A DNA stretch of 64,000 nucleotides, from contig CP002278.1 of the NCBI GenBank assembly GCA_000166095.1, positions 156,001 through 220,000 of the forward strand, read 5' to 3'. The position numbers and the translations under genes are program-made. Under the pieces are notes generated by a model. It searched no databases, was not told the origin of the DNA, and saw nothing but the letters and a program-made list of their open reading frames with translations. This DNA comes from Methanothermus fervidus DSM 2088. Lineage in GTDB: Archaea > Methanobacteriota > Methanobacteria > DSM-2088 > Methanothermaceae. Within the stretch, counting starts at the first letter, position 1; every line of letters begins with the position of its first letter. Below are positions 51,897-61,541 of the stretch, in pieces.

Positions 51897-53194
51897 ATGC
51901 GACCAACCCCTCTAAATAAAATACCTTTACGCAGAAAACCATTGGGCTTAAGTAAGGGCCGTGCACAAATAAATATTGAATTTTGAATCATTTCTGGAGA
52001 TATTTTACGATAATCATCATGGTCAGCCATAAGTACTATACAATCACAATTTAACACTTCATTTAATGTGGCAGGCTTTGCACCCATTTTTTCTATCTCT
52101 TCATCAGATACATAAGGATCGTGGGCAAGCACAGTAGCTCCAAAATTTATGAGTTCATTTATTAAAGGTTTTGATGGCGTTCTTCGAGTATCAGAAACAT
52201 TTCCCTTATATGCAACGCCTAATATTCCAATAGTACTTCCTTTTAAATTTTTACCTTTCTCTTTCAGTGATCTTTTAATCATTTTGAAAACATGGAAAGG
52301 CATGTATTCATTGATCTCTCTAGCAGTTCTAATTAGTTTAGCATCTATTCCTTTTTTCTTAGCAACATCGACAATGAAGTAAGGGTCAACTGATAAACAA
52401 TGTCCACCAACACCAGGTCCTGGTGTATGAATATTAACTCTTGGGTGATAGTTTGCAGCATTTATTGCATCAATTGCATCTACACCTAAAGATTCGCATA
52501 TCATTGCGAATTCATTGGCTAGAGCTATATTAACATCTCTATATGTGTTTTCCATTAATTTAACCATTTCAGCTGTAACTAAATCCTTCACAATAATGGT
52601 TTTGCCACATGTAATATGTTTGTAAAGTTTGGCAGTTCTCTTAGCTGTTTTTTTGTCACTGGCGCCTATAACTCTTGCGTTATGAGTCATTTCATAAAGT
52701 GTATTATGCGGCAATGCTCTCTCTGGTGTATAAGCAACTCCAAAATCTTTAACAACATTGAGTCCACTTTTTTCTAGAATAGGTATAACAACATTGTCAC
52801 AAGTTCCTGGAGGAACTGTACTTTCAACTATAACTAAATCTCCTTTTTTTAAACCGCGTGAAATAGTTCTACATGCTGAAGAAATGTAAGTTAAATCAGG
52901 TCTATTTTTTTCAGTCACCGGAGTTGGAACAACAATTATAATTATCTTTGCTTTTTTTGCTGCTTCAACGCCATCCATAGTCGCTGTTAATTTTCCATTT
53001 TTAACTACTCTTTCCACAAGTTCATCAAGTCCAGGCTCAAGAATATGAGATTTACCTTCATTTACGCTTTTTACAACTTCTTCATTTATATCAACGCCAA
53101 TTACATCAAATCCTTTGTCTGCAAAAAGAGCAGCTGCCGGAAGACCAATATGTCCTAATCCAAATACTGCAATTTTAGGTTTATTTTTCAACAT
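51893..53194 (-). CDS. wecC: UDP-N-acetyl-D-mannosamine dehydrogenase
   Basis: Two-step NAD-dependent oxidation of UDP-ManNAc to UDP-ManNAcA. About 433 aa. Rossmann start AVFGLGHIGLPAAALFADKG, central NAIN/PGPGVGGHCLSVDPYF with catalytic Cys near residue 260, and C-terminal GVAYKGNVSDTRRTPS. Members of the family also act on UDP-Glc or UDP-GlcNAc, but the neighbouring wecB supports ManNAc. GAGG fits the ATG at 53194. The product can feed N-glycans or other envelope glycans. Confidence 0.9.
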   Translation of the reverse strand: MLKNKPKIAVFGLGHIGLPAAALFADKGFDVIGVDINEEVVKSVNEGKSHILEPGLDELVERVVKNGKLTATMDGVEAAKKAKIIIIVVPTPVTEKNRPDLTYISSACRTISRGLKKGDLVIVESTVPPGTCDNVVIPILEKSGLNVVKDFGVAYTPERALPHNTLYEMTHNARVIGASDKKTAKRTAKLYKHITCGKTIIVKDLVTAEMVKLMENTYRDVNIALANEFAMICESLGVDAIDAINAANYHPRVNIHTPGPGVGGHCLSVDPYFIVDVAKKKGIDAKLIRTAREINEYMPFHVFKMIKRSLKEKGKNLKGSTIGILGVAYKGNVSDTRRTPSKPLINELINFGATVLAHDPYVSDEEIEKMGAKPATLNEVLNCDCIVLMADHDDYRKISPEMIQNSIFICARPLLKPNGFLRKGILFRGVGRI

Positions 53195-53231
53195 GACCAT
53201 GCCTCACTAGTGCAAATTAACTATATTGGTT

Positions 53232-54536
53232 TTAAATTGATGTTATTAAAACGTGTTTGTTTTTAAGATTTAAATTAGGATATGGAAATTTTGGTTTTCC
53301 ATTTTCATATACTACCTGCACATTGACGTCATAGGTTTCTTCAAATTCTACTACAGTCATGTTTTCCTTGACATATTTAAGAGTTCTTTTTGGAATTTTC
53401 ATGAATTTTTCACTAGGAGATATTTTTAATTTTCCATCTTTAGATGCATTAATTATACTCTCAATAATTCTTTCGGATGCCTTACCATCACCATATGGGT
53501 TGGTAGCATTTTTCATTTTTTCTCTAAATTTTTTATTATTAGCAATTAGTCTAACATATTTAATTATTTTGTCTTTTCTGGTTCCTACCAATATATTGCC
53601 ACCAGCATCTACAGTCTCTATACGTTCTGTATTGTATCTTAATGTAAGACATGGAACATTTAAAGTTATAGCTTCTTCTTGAACACCTCCAGAATCAGTG
53701 AGAACGATAAAAGACTCAGATAAAAGTAATAAAAAATCAAGATATCCTAGTGGTTTCAAAATATGCACATGTTCACATTTTTTAAGTTCAGAATACAAGC
53801 CAAATTTTTTTAAATTTTTTCTTGTTCGTGGATGAATAGGAAACACAATGTTAAATTCATCTAATTCTTTTAAGGCTTTAACAATATCATAAAGCCTATT
53901 TTTATTATCAACATTTTCTGCCCTATGCAAAGTTATTGTTATTATTTTTCCTGAATTTAATTTTTTAGCAATATTCTTTTTTTTCTTTTTTGCAATTTTT
54001 AAATTTCTTATACATGCATCTACAACAGTGTTTCCAGTTATGTATATATTTTTTGGATTTAAACCTTCAAATATTAAATTTAACGCTGCTTCTTCTGTTG
54101 GTGCGTAGTGTATAGTAGAACACATGTCAGTTATAACCCTGTTTATTTCTTCTGGCATTGATTTGTCAAAAGATCTTAAACCAGCTTCTACATGCCCAAC
54201 AGCTATATGCATCTTCGAAGCTGCTAAAGCACCTGCAAGTGTTGCATTTGTATCACCTTGAACTAAAACTAAGTTTGGATCTTCTTTTTTTAAAGTTTTT
54301 TCGATCCCAGTAATCATTTTTCCTGTCATTTTTCCATGAGAACATGACCCAACACCTATATTATAATCAGGAGATGGTAATTCCAACTCGAAAAAAAACT
54401 GGTCTGACATCTCATAATCGTAATGTTGTCCCGTATGTATTAAGGTGAAAGAAATACTTTCATTTTGTAATTTATCGATTATTGGTGCCATCTTTATTAT
54501 TTCAGGTCTAGTTCCTAAGACAATAGCTATCTTCAT
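53232..54536 (-). CDS. wecB: UDP-N-acetylglucosamine 2-epimerase with C-terminal extension
   Basis: Converts UDP-GlcNAc to UDP-ManNAc. 434 aa. Core (1-370): VLGTRPEIIKMAPII, GQHYDYEMS, VQGDTNATLAG, HVEAGLRS, and TDSGGVQEEA. After about residue 372 there is an extension of some 60 residues (SPSEKFMKIPKRTLKYVKEN onward) not present in the roughly 375-aa bacterial enzyme. 5 nt after the DUF460 gene and upstream of wecC. Confidence 0.92.
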   Translation of the reverse strand: MKIAIVLGTRPEIIKMAPIIDKLQNESISFTLIHTGQHYDYEMSDQFFFELELPSPDYNIGVGSCSHGKMTGKMITGIEKTLKKEDPNLVLVQGDTNATLAGALAASKMHIAVGHVEAGLRSFDKSMPEEINRVITDMCSTIHYAPTEEAALNLIFEGLNPKNIYITGNTVVDACIRNLKIAKKKKKNIAKKLNSGKIITITLHRAENVDNKNRLYDIVKALKELDEFNIVFPIHPRTRKNLKKFGLYSELKKCEHVHILKPLGYLDFLLLLSESFIVLTDSGGVQEEAITLNVPCLTLRYNTERIETVDAGGNILVGTRKDKIIKYVRLIANNKKFREKMKNATNPYGDGKASERIIESIINASKDGKLKISPSEKFMKIPKRTLKYVKENMTVVEFEETYDVNVQVVYENGKPKFPYPNLNLKNKHVLITSI

Positions 54537-54541
54537 TTATA

Positions 54542-55833
54542 TCACTCAAGTTTTCTTTTCCTTTTATTCCTGTATTCCTTAATAATTTTTATTAGCTTTT
54601 CTCTCATTTTTTCCCCATGTCTTTTTTTCCATCTTTTGATACTCTTATTCAATTCTTCTAAATTAACTATTGCAAATCCATTTGAAAACTTTAAATTTAA
54701 TTCTGAAATAGATATTACAGGAATATTTCTTTCATCAAAAACTTCTTTAGCACTAGGAGAAATTTTACCATCAAATATAATACACTTTGGTTTTATATTT
54801 GATAAAAGTAAAGCAGTTGATCTTCCTCCAAGTTCTGGTTTAAGAATTAGTAATACATCGTCCTCAGTGACATGCCAATTTTCACATGCCTTTTTTATTC
54901 CTTCTTTAGTAAATGATTCTATAATTTTCACAGGAACTTTATTTTTGGAGTAAATTATATCGATTAACTTGTGCAATGACTTTAAGTTTTCTTCTAATTT
55001 TTTTCTTAATTCTAGCTCTCTTCTGTATTTTTCTTGTAAAGACTTTATAATTTTTATTTTTGCAGAAAGTTCCTTGTTTAGAAGTAAACCTTTTGAATAT
55101 TCATAATGAAGTTTATTGATTTTTTCCTTTAATTTTTTATTTTCTTTTGACTTTTCACTTAATATCCTTTTTAACTTCTTATTTTCTTTTTTTAATTTTT
55201 TAATTAAATTGTTTTGATGTCTTATTTTCCTTTTATAAATGTTTAACAATCTTCTTAATTTGTAAAATCTCTTGGATTTTATTTTTGGTTTTGGTTTCTT
55301 TTTTTGCTTCTTTTCTTTCTTTTCGGATTTTTCCTTTGAAACAAGTTTTATGGCATCGCTAATAGGTTTATCATCCCTAATAACTATGCTTTTAACATAA
55401 TTTTTCATAGATTCTTTAATTTTCGAACTTTCTAATTTTTTATCAATTTGTCTTAGTTTACCTTCATAATGTTTGTAAGTTTTAATAGCAGAAGCAAGAG
55501 CATCTCTTTCATGTGAATTTTCAGGTTCTAATTCATATTCCTTTTCAGAAAGAAAATTCTGAACAATTTCATTTTTTAATTCTTTTGACAATGATTTATG
55601 AGGAACATATATTTTTGAATTAAGAATTGTAGCTAATTTTTTGACCATTTTAGGAGGAGGACAAACATCTGTTCCAACTATAATTGTTTTACCATGCTTG
55701 ATAATCTCATTTACTATATCGCTCAAAGAAGGGTTTTTCATGCTTTTCAATGTTAATAACTCATAATTTAGATCAATGATTGCTAATCCTACAGTGTGGC
55801 CAGGATCAAGGCCAACTATTATTGCTTTTTCAT
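54542..55833 (-). CDS. DUF460 protein with an apparent one-base frameshift at its N-terminus
   Basis: The uninterrupted frame gives 402 aa from an internal ATG at 55750, but the same frame continues upstream and encodes AIIVGLDPGHTVGLAIIDL, an RNase H-like nucleotide-binding start typical of DUF460. No ATG, GTG or TTG lies in that frame before a TAG. An ATG at 55831-55833 with AGGT upstream is in the neighbouring frame and stops after four codons; one extra A in the five-A run (55826-55830) would give MKKAIIVGLDPGH. A central Lys/Glu coiled coil (about residues 165-300 of the full protein) and a C-terminal Rossmann-like domain follow. Function unknown. Confidence 0.7.
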
Positions 55834-55892
55834 TTTCATTACCTACTAAATTTATAACCCCCTAATTCAATTAATACTTCATAAAAGACACC

Positions 55893-56726
55893 TTATGAAT
55901 TTTCTTTTCTTTTATCTATTTCTTCTTTAACAAATTCTGACATTGTTTCCCTTACAAAATAAGCAGATCTATATTTAGTTAATTCTTCTTCAAGTTTTGA
56001 CATGAACTTTAAATAAGCTTTTTCTTCATGTTCAAATTTCACAGGTGGCTTATACATAACTTTCATTAATATTAAATTTTCTGGGGGCATGGGTTCTATG
56101 TAAACTTTTTCTTCTGTATCTAAAAATTCATCTATTTTTTCAGGTTCATATTCTTCTTTTCCTATATCAAATAAAACTTTAACCATTTTTCTAACCATTT
56201 GCCATAAGAAACTTTCTCCAATCACATCGACCCAAATATATTCTCCTTTATCAACTACGTCCACTTTTTCTATATACCGTATAGGATTTCTTTCTTCAAC
56301 CCTACGAGAAAAATTTGTGAAGTCATGCCTTCCTTCAAACTTTTTACTTGCTTCTTTCATCAACTCAATATTTAAACCATCGTTTGGTAATACATATCTA
56401 TAGTGTCGCCTGTAAGCATACCTTGTCTTGAAACCATAAGGTACTGATGCCTTCCCAAGTATATATACATCATCAGGTAAACAACTATTTATCTGATTTA
56501 TTATAACATCCTCGTCAGTGAAAAATGTTACAACATTGCCCAAAGCATGTACTCCTTTGTCTGTCCTTCCAGCGGATCTGAATCTTGCCACTCCTGATTC
56601 ATCTAGAATTCCAGTCTCAACTAATGCTTTTATGAGTTCTCCTTCGACAGTTCTGAGATCTGGTTGCCTTTGAAAGCCAAAAAAATGAGTACCTATATAT
56701 GCAACCTTTAATGCTATCTTTTTCAT
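55893..56726 (-). CDS. truA: tRNA pseudouridine synthase A
   Basis: Forms pseudouridine at positions 38-40 of tRNA. 277 aa. The N-terminus KVAYIGTHFFGFQRQPDLRTVE and the catalytic loop FRSAGRTDKGVHALGNVV (Asp in RTDKGV) are diagnostic; FLWQMVRKMV follows. The frame opens at 56741, but the ATG at 56726 gives the family start. Only 26 bp separate it from the divergent EamA gene. Confidence 0.94.
   Translation of the reverse strand: MKKIALKVAYIGTHFFGFQRQPDLRTVEGELIKALVETGILDESGVARFRSAGRTDKGVHALGNVVTFFTDEDVIINQINSCLPDDVYILGKASVPYGFKTRYAYRRHYRYVLPNDGLNIELMKEASKKFEGRHDFTNFSRRVEERNPIRYIEKVDVVDKGEYIWVDVIGESFLWQMVRKMVKVLFDIGKEEYEPEKIDEFLDTEEKVYIEPMPPENLILMKVMYKPPVKFEHEEKAYLKFMSKLEEELTKYRSAYFVRETMSEFVKEEIDKRKENS
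56693..56700 (+). promoter_or_regulatory. Possible box A for the EamA gene, inside truA
   Basis: CTATATAT on the + strand lies about 53 nt before the EamA ATG, within the first codons of truA on the other strand. The divergent gap itself is too short to hold a promoter. Confidence 0.4.
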
Positions 56727-56752
56727 AGTTAACCACTCCATAAGGTGATAAC

Positions 56753-57667
56753 ATGGAAAAATGGGGATATCTTAGTGCACTCTTAGCAACAGTGTTATTT
56801 GGATTATCAGCTGCCTTTAGCAAAATCATGGTTAAATATGTTCATCCAATAGTGTTAGGAGCATTAGTGTATATAATAGCTGGTGCATTTCTTTTTTCAA
56901 TAAAATTTTCTCCTATAGGTGAACCATTGTTAAAGCTTTTAAACAAGAGCATGTATACTGAAGATTATATATCTAGGAGAGATTATATAATACTTATCAT
57001 TACAGCCTTATCCGGTTCCTCGATTGCACCATTTCTATACTATACTGGATTAAAATTTGTCAGTGCCGTAAATGCAGCTTTACTTTTAAATGTTGAAGTC
57101 TTATTCATAGTAATTATGAGTACGTTTATTCTTAATGAAATATTTAAAATTAAAGACGTAGTTGGCATGTTATTAATACTTACAGGTGCAGGTTATATAG
57201 CTACTCAAGGAAGTTTCCAAAATTTTGGTGGAAATTTAGTTGGCAATTTTTTAATAATATCTTCAGCTTTTTTTTGGGGAACTGACACAGTTTTAAGTAA
57301 ATTTTTAAGTAAAAAAAGAGATTTAATTTGGATATCAGCAGTTAAAAGTACTATTGGTGGATTATCACTTTTATGTGTAGCTATTTTATTAGGTCTAAAT
57401 TTTAAAATACCTGTCAATATGATACCATTTCTTACCTATGTTTCTATATTTAGTACTGGTCTAGCATTCATTTTAGTTTATTTTGCAATCAGGACAATTG
57501 GGTCAGCAAAAGTTGGATCTATATTTCCATTATCTTCATTTTTTGGAGCACTTTTTGCATCTTTTATCCTATCAGAAGAATTTGGGCCAATAAAGGCTTT
57601 TTGTGGACTTATAATGCTCCTTGGCGTGTTTTTACTTTACCATGAAAATAGCAAGTCTTTGTTTTAA
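56753..57667 (+). CDS. EamA/DMT-superfamily transporter
   Basis: 304 aa, about ten transmembrane helices in two EamA repeats (residues 5-145 and 160-300). Repeat signatures: LLATVLFGLSAAFSKIMV, NVEVLFIVIMSTFILNEIF, and in the second half SSAFFWGTDTVLSKFL with PLSSFFGALFASFILSEEF. Substrate unpredictable; many relatives export amino acids or nucleotide sugars. AAGGTGAT precedes the ATG. Confidence 0.85.
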   Translation: MEKWGYLSALLATVLFGLSAAFSKIMVKYVHPIVLGALVYIIAGAFLFSIKFSPIGEPLLKLLNKSMYTEDYISRRDYIILIITALSGSSIAPFLYYTGLKFVSAVNAALLLNVEVLFIVIMSTFILNEIFKIKDVVGMLLILTGAGYIATQGSFQNFGGNLVGNFLIISSAFFWGTDTVLSKFLSKKRDLIWISAVKSTIGGLSLLCVAILLGLNFKIPVNMIPFLTYVSIFSTGLAFILVYFAIRTIGSAKVGSIFPLSSFFGALFASFILSEEFGPIKAFCGLIMLLGVFLLYHENSKSLF

Positions 57668-57704
57668 AACATTTTTTAATTCTATTCAAAAAATAATAAA
57701 AAAT

Positions 57705-57712
57705 TTTATATA
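57705..57712 (+). promoter_or_regulatory. Box A promoter for the FmdE-domain surface protein
   Basis: Exact TTTATATA preceded by an A run, 53 nt before the TTG start. A 5' leader of about 30 nt would include the strong AGGAGGTGA ribosome binding site. Likely drives the three-gene envelope cluster. Confidence 0.65.
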
Positions 57713-57764
57713 AGTATTACTCAATAATTCCTCATGTAGTAATAACAAAAAAGGAGGTGAAAAG

Positions 57765-60563
57765 TTGAGGAAGTTTTTAGTGATTGCATTGTTTGCAGTG
57801 TTTTTATTGATTTCAGGGGCTTTTGCTGAAAATAAAACATGTGAAGTTAAAATAAATTTAAAATGGCAATACAATGAAACTGTAAATCCAACGATTGATA
57901 TTAAAGCCGATAATGAGAGTTTAAATTTTAATAAATACATGGAAAACAATACTTCTTTGATTGTGAGATTTCAAGGTGATATTCAAAAACCATTTTTAAT
58001 CACTATAAAAGCTCCTGGTTATCAACCTGTAACCAGAAATTTCGTTGTGGATCAAAGTGGTAAAGCAGTGTTGTCAGTAAATATGAATGCTAAGGAAAGT
58101 TATATCATTGGCAGAGAAATAACAAAAAGAGCTAGTAAATTTTTAGATTTTAAAAATTCTGATAACATACTTGTTATTACAACAGCTGGACATGTTAAAT
58201 ATAAAAATGAAACAACAGAAGATGCAATTGAAGGTATTTTAAATGAACTTGGGAATTCTGTAAGTTTTGGTAGAGGAAACATTCTTCTGCTGAGAAAAAC
58301 TGCACTAGATACATTGGACTTTGCATTTATAACTAAAAAAGGTAAAAATATAACTATGGCCTATTTCAGAAATGCTAGTTTTTCACCTGTTTATATAGGC
58401 ACAATATCTGAAAATATGAGTATGAAAGAATATTCCAAACTTTGTAACAGTTTAGGAAAAGATATTGCATTTAGTATTGCAAGTATTGCCAATGCTTGGG
58501 CATTAGGAGTTTCAGCAGATATATTAAGAGAGGCTGCATTTCATGGACATTTATGTGCTGGTACAATATGTGGATATGCAATGGTAGAAACATTGCTTAA
58601 ATATTATCCTCCAAAAGGAGGGGCTATGGGAGAAGGAGTTAGTTACATTGTCCTTGGTGTCCCAGGTGGATCAGATGACGATGTTTTTGTTTATTCAATG
58701 GATGCAACACCAGGAAAGAGGGCATACATAGGCTACAATACCACCAATGATCCAAATATAGTAGGATTTATACGTTGGGATTCAAACAACAAAAAAGGAA
58801 CTTTAATTGTGATGAAATATGATGTAAAAGAACTTGCGGAAGAATTCAAAAAAATCTATGGTCTAAATATTAAGGAAGATACACCTATCGAACTTAAATT
58901 CAATTCATGGCTTGTTAAAAAATTGATAAATAATCCAGAATCATTAGTGAAAATTTTGTATGCATTTGACAATCTCACAGAAGAACAAGTAAATTATCTT
59001 GCAGGTGGTACTAGTGGACGTACAGTTCAAAGTGCACATGGATTAGACATGAGTTACATTTTAAATCAAACAAATTTAGTGAATGCAACACCAGAAAACT
59101 TCATGCAGAAAAAAGGTAATCTAACTTATGATCAATTAAAAACAATTGGATTAGAAGCTGCAAGGTTGGCAGTGGATATATTTAAACAGTGTGGAATAAA
59201 TGTTGAAAAGGACAATCTTAACTTTTTAGTTTTAACTTCAGCTGGTTATGCACGATTAAATGGCCAAGATACAAGCCCAATGTGGGATGGTATATATGAC
59301 ATCCTTGGTTCAAGGTTGAGTAGAAGAACTTTGTTACCAGTGCACAGTGCACTATGGAGTCCAATATGGTTTACATTTATATTAAAAGATGGTAAATACA
59401 ATTCAAGTATATTAGGCAAAATAGGCGGCTTTGGAAAATTTAAATTCAATATAACCAAAGATGATAATCTACTTTTTGCTATCCAAATTGTCTATGATCC
59501 AGAGAAAGGATTAGTTGTAATTAATGATACAAAAGGTCCAATATACGACATTGGACCTGGATGGAATTATACCAACCCATCAGTTTCTAAAATATTCAAA
59601 AATTGGAACAGTGTAATCACAATTTCTAATGGATGGTCCTACGAACCGCCTTTTGATATGTTGATGGTTTATCTATTCCACAACCACATTTGTCCAGGAG
59701 TTTCCCCATCTTATTTAATAACAAATTATATATTCCAGAATTTTCCACGAGGGAAAGATGAAAAATATATTTACATTACTACTACGGATTATTGTAAAGA
59801 TGATGGTATATTGTTGCTACTTGGTGTATCACCAGGAGCTGGGACCTACTATAATTTACGATTAAGTGACAATGATACCCAATCTCCATCCATTAATGGA
59901 GGAAACATGGAAGGTATACTCATTATCTGGAATGAAAAATTAAACATTGGAAAGGCAGTGATAATTACATTTAAGTGGCCACAGTTCTATCCAGGAACAA
60001 ATTCATTAAAAGCATATATAGACTGGTATAAAGGAAAAGATCCTAAAGGAGTGGCCTCACCATATATACTAACTAAAGAGACAGAGAAATATATTACTGG
60101 GGATGAATTAAGCGTAATTTTAAAAGGTAGTAAATATTTATCTTCAGGCAATGTACTCAAATTTATCATGGAACTACCAAATCGTCAATTATCAGATTTA
60201 ATTTCCGTTTTACCAATTTCATATCCAACTCAAGTAACTCGTCCAACAAATGTTTCAACTTTAATATCTCATGTAATTACTGGAAGTTCGATTTTTACAA
60301 GGATAATACCATATATATCAGGATTAGGAATTCCAATACATGAATCCATAAGTGGGATTTCAGGTCCTTCAGGTAAAGTTGGTGGTGAAATTGGTGCAAG
60401 GGGGGCAGCCCAAGCTGCTGGAGCAGCAGGTAAAGCATATGAGATTACACCAGTGTCTAAGGGAATTGGAAAGCCAGGAATTCCATTTGCAGGAATAATT
60501 GCTGTTATAATATTGATTGCATTAATAGCAGCAGGATATCTATTGAGAAGGCCGGAGAAATGA
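57765..60563 (+). CDS. Cell-surface protein with two FmdE-like domains
   Basis: 932 aa. Signal peptide 1-21 (hydrophobic core, AFA cleavage site); C-terminal membrane anchor at about 907-928 followed by RRPEK, so the bulk lies outside the cell. After an N-terminal beta-domain, two homologous halves each contain an NILVITTAGH/NFLVLTSAGY unit and an FmdE-like domain with a His/Cys metal motif: AAFHGHLCAGTICGYAM near 270 and YLFHNHICPGVSPSYL near 640. Many N-x-S/T sequons suggest AglB glycosylation. A Gly/Ala-rich linker precedes the anchor. TTG start after AGGAGGTGA. FmdE relatives accompany formylmethanofuran dehydrogenase; an envelope role in metal or cofactor binding is inference. Confidence 0.8.
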   Translation: MRKFLVIALFAVFLLISGAFAENKTCEVKINLKWQYNETVNPTIDIKADNESLNFNKYMENNTSLIVRFQGDIQKPFLITIKAPGYQPVTRNFVVDQSGKAVLSVNMNAKESYIIGREITKRASKFLDFKNSDNILVITTAGHVKYKNETTEDAIEGILNELGNSVSFGRGNILLLRKTALDTLDFAFITKKGKNITMAYFRNASFSPVYIGTISENMSMKEYSKLCNSLGKDIAFSIASIANAWALGVSADILREAAFHGHLCAGTICGYAMVETLLKYYPPKGGAMGEGVSYIVLGVPGGSDDDVFVYSMDATPGKRAYIGYNTTNDPNIVGFIRWDSNNKKGTLIVMKYDVKELAEEFKKIYGLNIKEDTPIELKFNSWLVKKLINNPESLVKILYAFDNLTEEQVNYLAGGTSGRTVQSAHGLDMSYILNQTNLVNATPENFMQKKGNLTYDQLKTIGLEAARLAVDIFKQCGINVEKDNLNFLVLTSAGYARLNGQDTSPMWDGIYDILGSRLSRRTLLPVHSALWSPIWFTFILKDGKYNSSILGKIGGFGKFKFNITKDDNLLFAIQIVYDPEKGLVVINDTKGPIYDIGPGWNYTNPSVSKIFKNWNSVITISNGWSYEPPFDMLMVYLFHNHICPGVSPSYLITNYIFQNFPRGKDEKYIYITTTDYCKDDGILLLLGVSPGAGTYYNLRLSDNDTQSPSINGGNMEGILIIWNEKLNIGKAVIITFKWPQFYPGTNSLKAYIDWYKGKDPKGVASPYILTKETEKYITGDELSVILKGSKYLSSGNVLKFIMELPNRQLSDLISVLPISYPTQVTRPTNVSTLISHVITGSSIFTRIIPYISGLGIPIHESISGISGPSGKVGGEIGARGAAQAAGAAGKAYEITPVSKGIGKPGIPFAGIIAVIILIALIAAGYLLRRPEK

Positions 60564-60594
60564 TTTTCTTATTTTTTAATTTTCTATTTTAAAA
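60563..60594 (+). terminator. T-rich tract after the FmdE-domain gene
   Basis: Several T runs follow the stop codon within 30 nt. This may end or attenuate the first transcript before the DUF1002 gene, which has its own AAAGGTGAG ribosome binding site about 70 nt further on. Confidence 0.4.
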
Positions 60595-60662
60595 AACAAA
60601 AAACTTAATTTAATTCTTCTAATAAGTTATTTGTAAAAATTCTAAAAGAAAAAGGTGAGAAA

Positions 60663-61538
60663 ATGAAAAAAATTTTAATTATTGTAATGATATTGCTTTG
60701 TTTATCAAGCCCATTGTATGCAATGTCCAATCTACTAGTGACATTAGGAGAAGCAACAAACTCAAATAAATATTATAAAAGTAAAGTTTTGAGTTATTTT
60801 CAATCAAAAATCAATAAAAATATCAAAGATGCTAAAATATGTGTTATAACAGCTTCTGAGGTTAATGAAGTATCAAAAAATATAACAGGTAAAATTTATG
60901 CTCCAAGCCAAATATATTCATGTGCATTAGTTGATTTAAGTTACAACCAAGGAATAAAAGTTGAAGTAGATAAAAGTAAAATAAATATTGTTACTCCAGA
61001 GATGTATGCAAATGCTTTAGAATCCACAGGAATTGATAAAGGTTATGTAGTAGTTACATCCCCAGTGCCAGCAACTGGTGAATCTGCTTTAGCAGGTGTA
61101 TTAAAATCTTATGAAGTGGCTGTAGGTGTACCAATACCAGAACCTGCTAAGAAATTATCTGTCGAAGAATTGAATCTTCAAAATAAAATAAGTAATGAAA
61201 CTAATCAAAGTGGTGAAAAAATAGCAGCATTATTTAAAGAAGTTAAAAATCAAGTTAGAGAACAAAATATTCAAAATCCTGAAGAAGTTAAAACAATAAT
61301 ACGTAATGTAGCAAACAATATGGGTATAAATATTTCACAATCACAAGTAAATAACATGTCAAATTTAATTACAGAGTCACAAAAATTACAGAATACTTTA
61401 CAAAATTTTAAACAAAAATTAAATGAAATCGCTGGGACACAAGGCTCAGGAATATTAGACCAAATATACAAGTTATTACAGGAATTTGTAAACATAATTC
61501 AAAATATATTCAACTCTTTGCAGAATATGGGGAGATAA
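60663..61538 (+). CDS. Secreted DUF1002 protein
   Basis: 291 aa. Signal peptide about 1-20 (MKKILIIVMILLCLSSPLYA). Residues 25-165 show the DUF1002 pattern: VTLGEATNSNKYYKSKVLSYF, IYSCALVDLSYNQGI, VTSPVPATGESALAGVLKSYE. The C-terminal third (about 170-290) is a Gln/Asn-rich helical region. DUF1002 occurs in Firmicutes (YpuA) and methanogens; function unknown. Follows the FmdE-domain protein and precedes a polytopic membrane protein by 3 nt, so it is probably co-transcribed with the latter. Confidence 0.78.
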   Translation: MKKILIIVMILLCLSSPLYAMSNLLVTLGEATNSNKYYKSKVLSYFQSKINKNIKDAKICVITASEVNEVSKNITGKIYAPSQIYSCALVDLSYNQGIKVEVDKSKINIVTPEMYANALESTGIDKGYVVVTSPVPATGESALAGVLKSYEVAVGVPIPEPAKKLSVEELNLQNKISNETNQSGEKIAALFKEVKNQVREQNIQNPEEVKTIIRNVANNMGINISQSQVNNMSNLITESQKLQNTLQNFKQKLNEIAGTQGSGILDQIYKLLQEFVNIIQNIFNSLQNMGR

Positions 61539-61541
61539 CAA

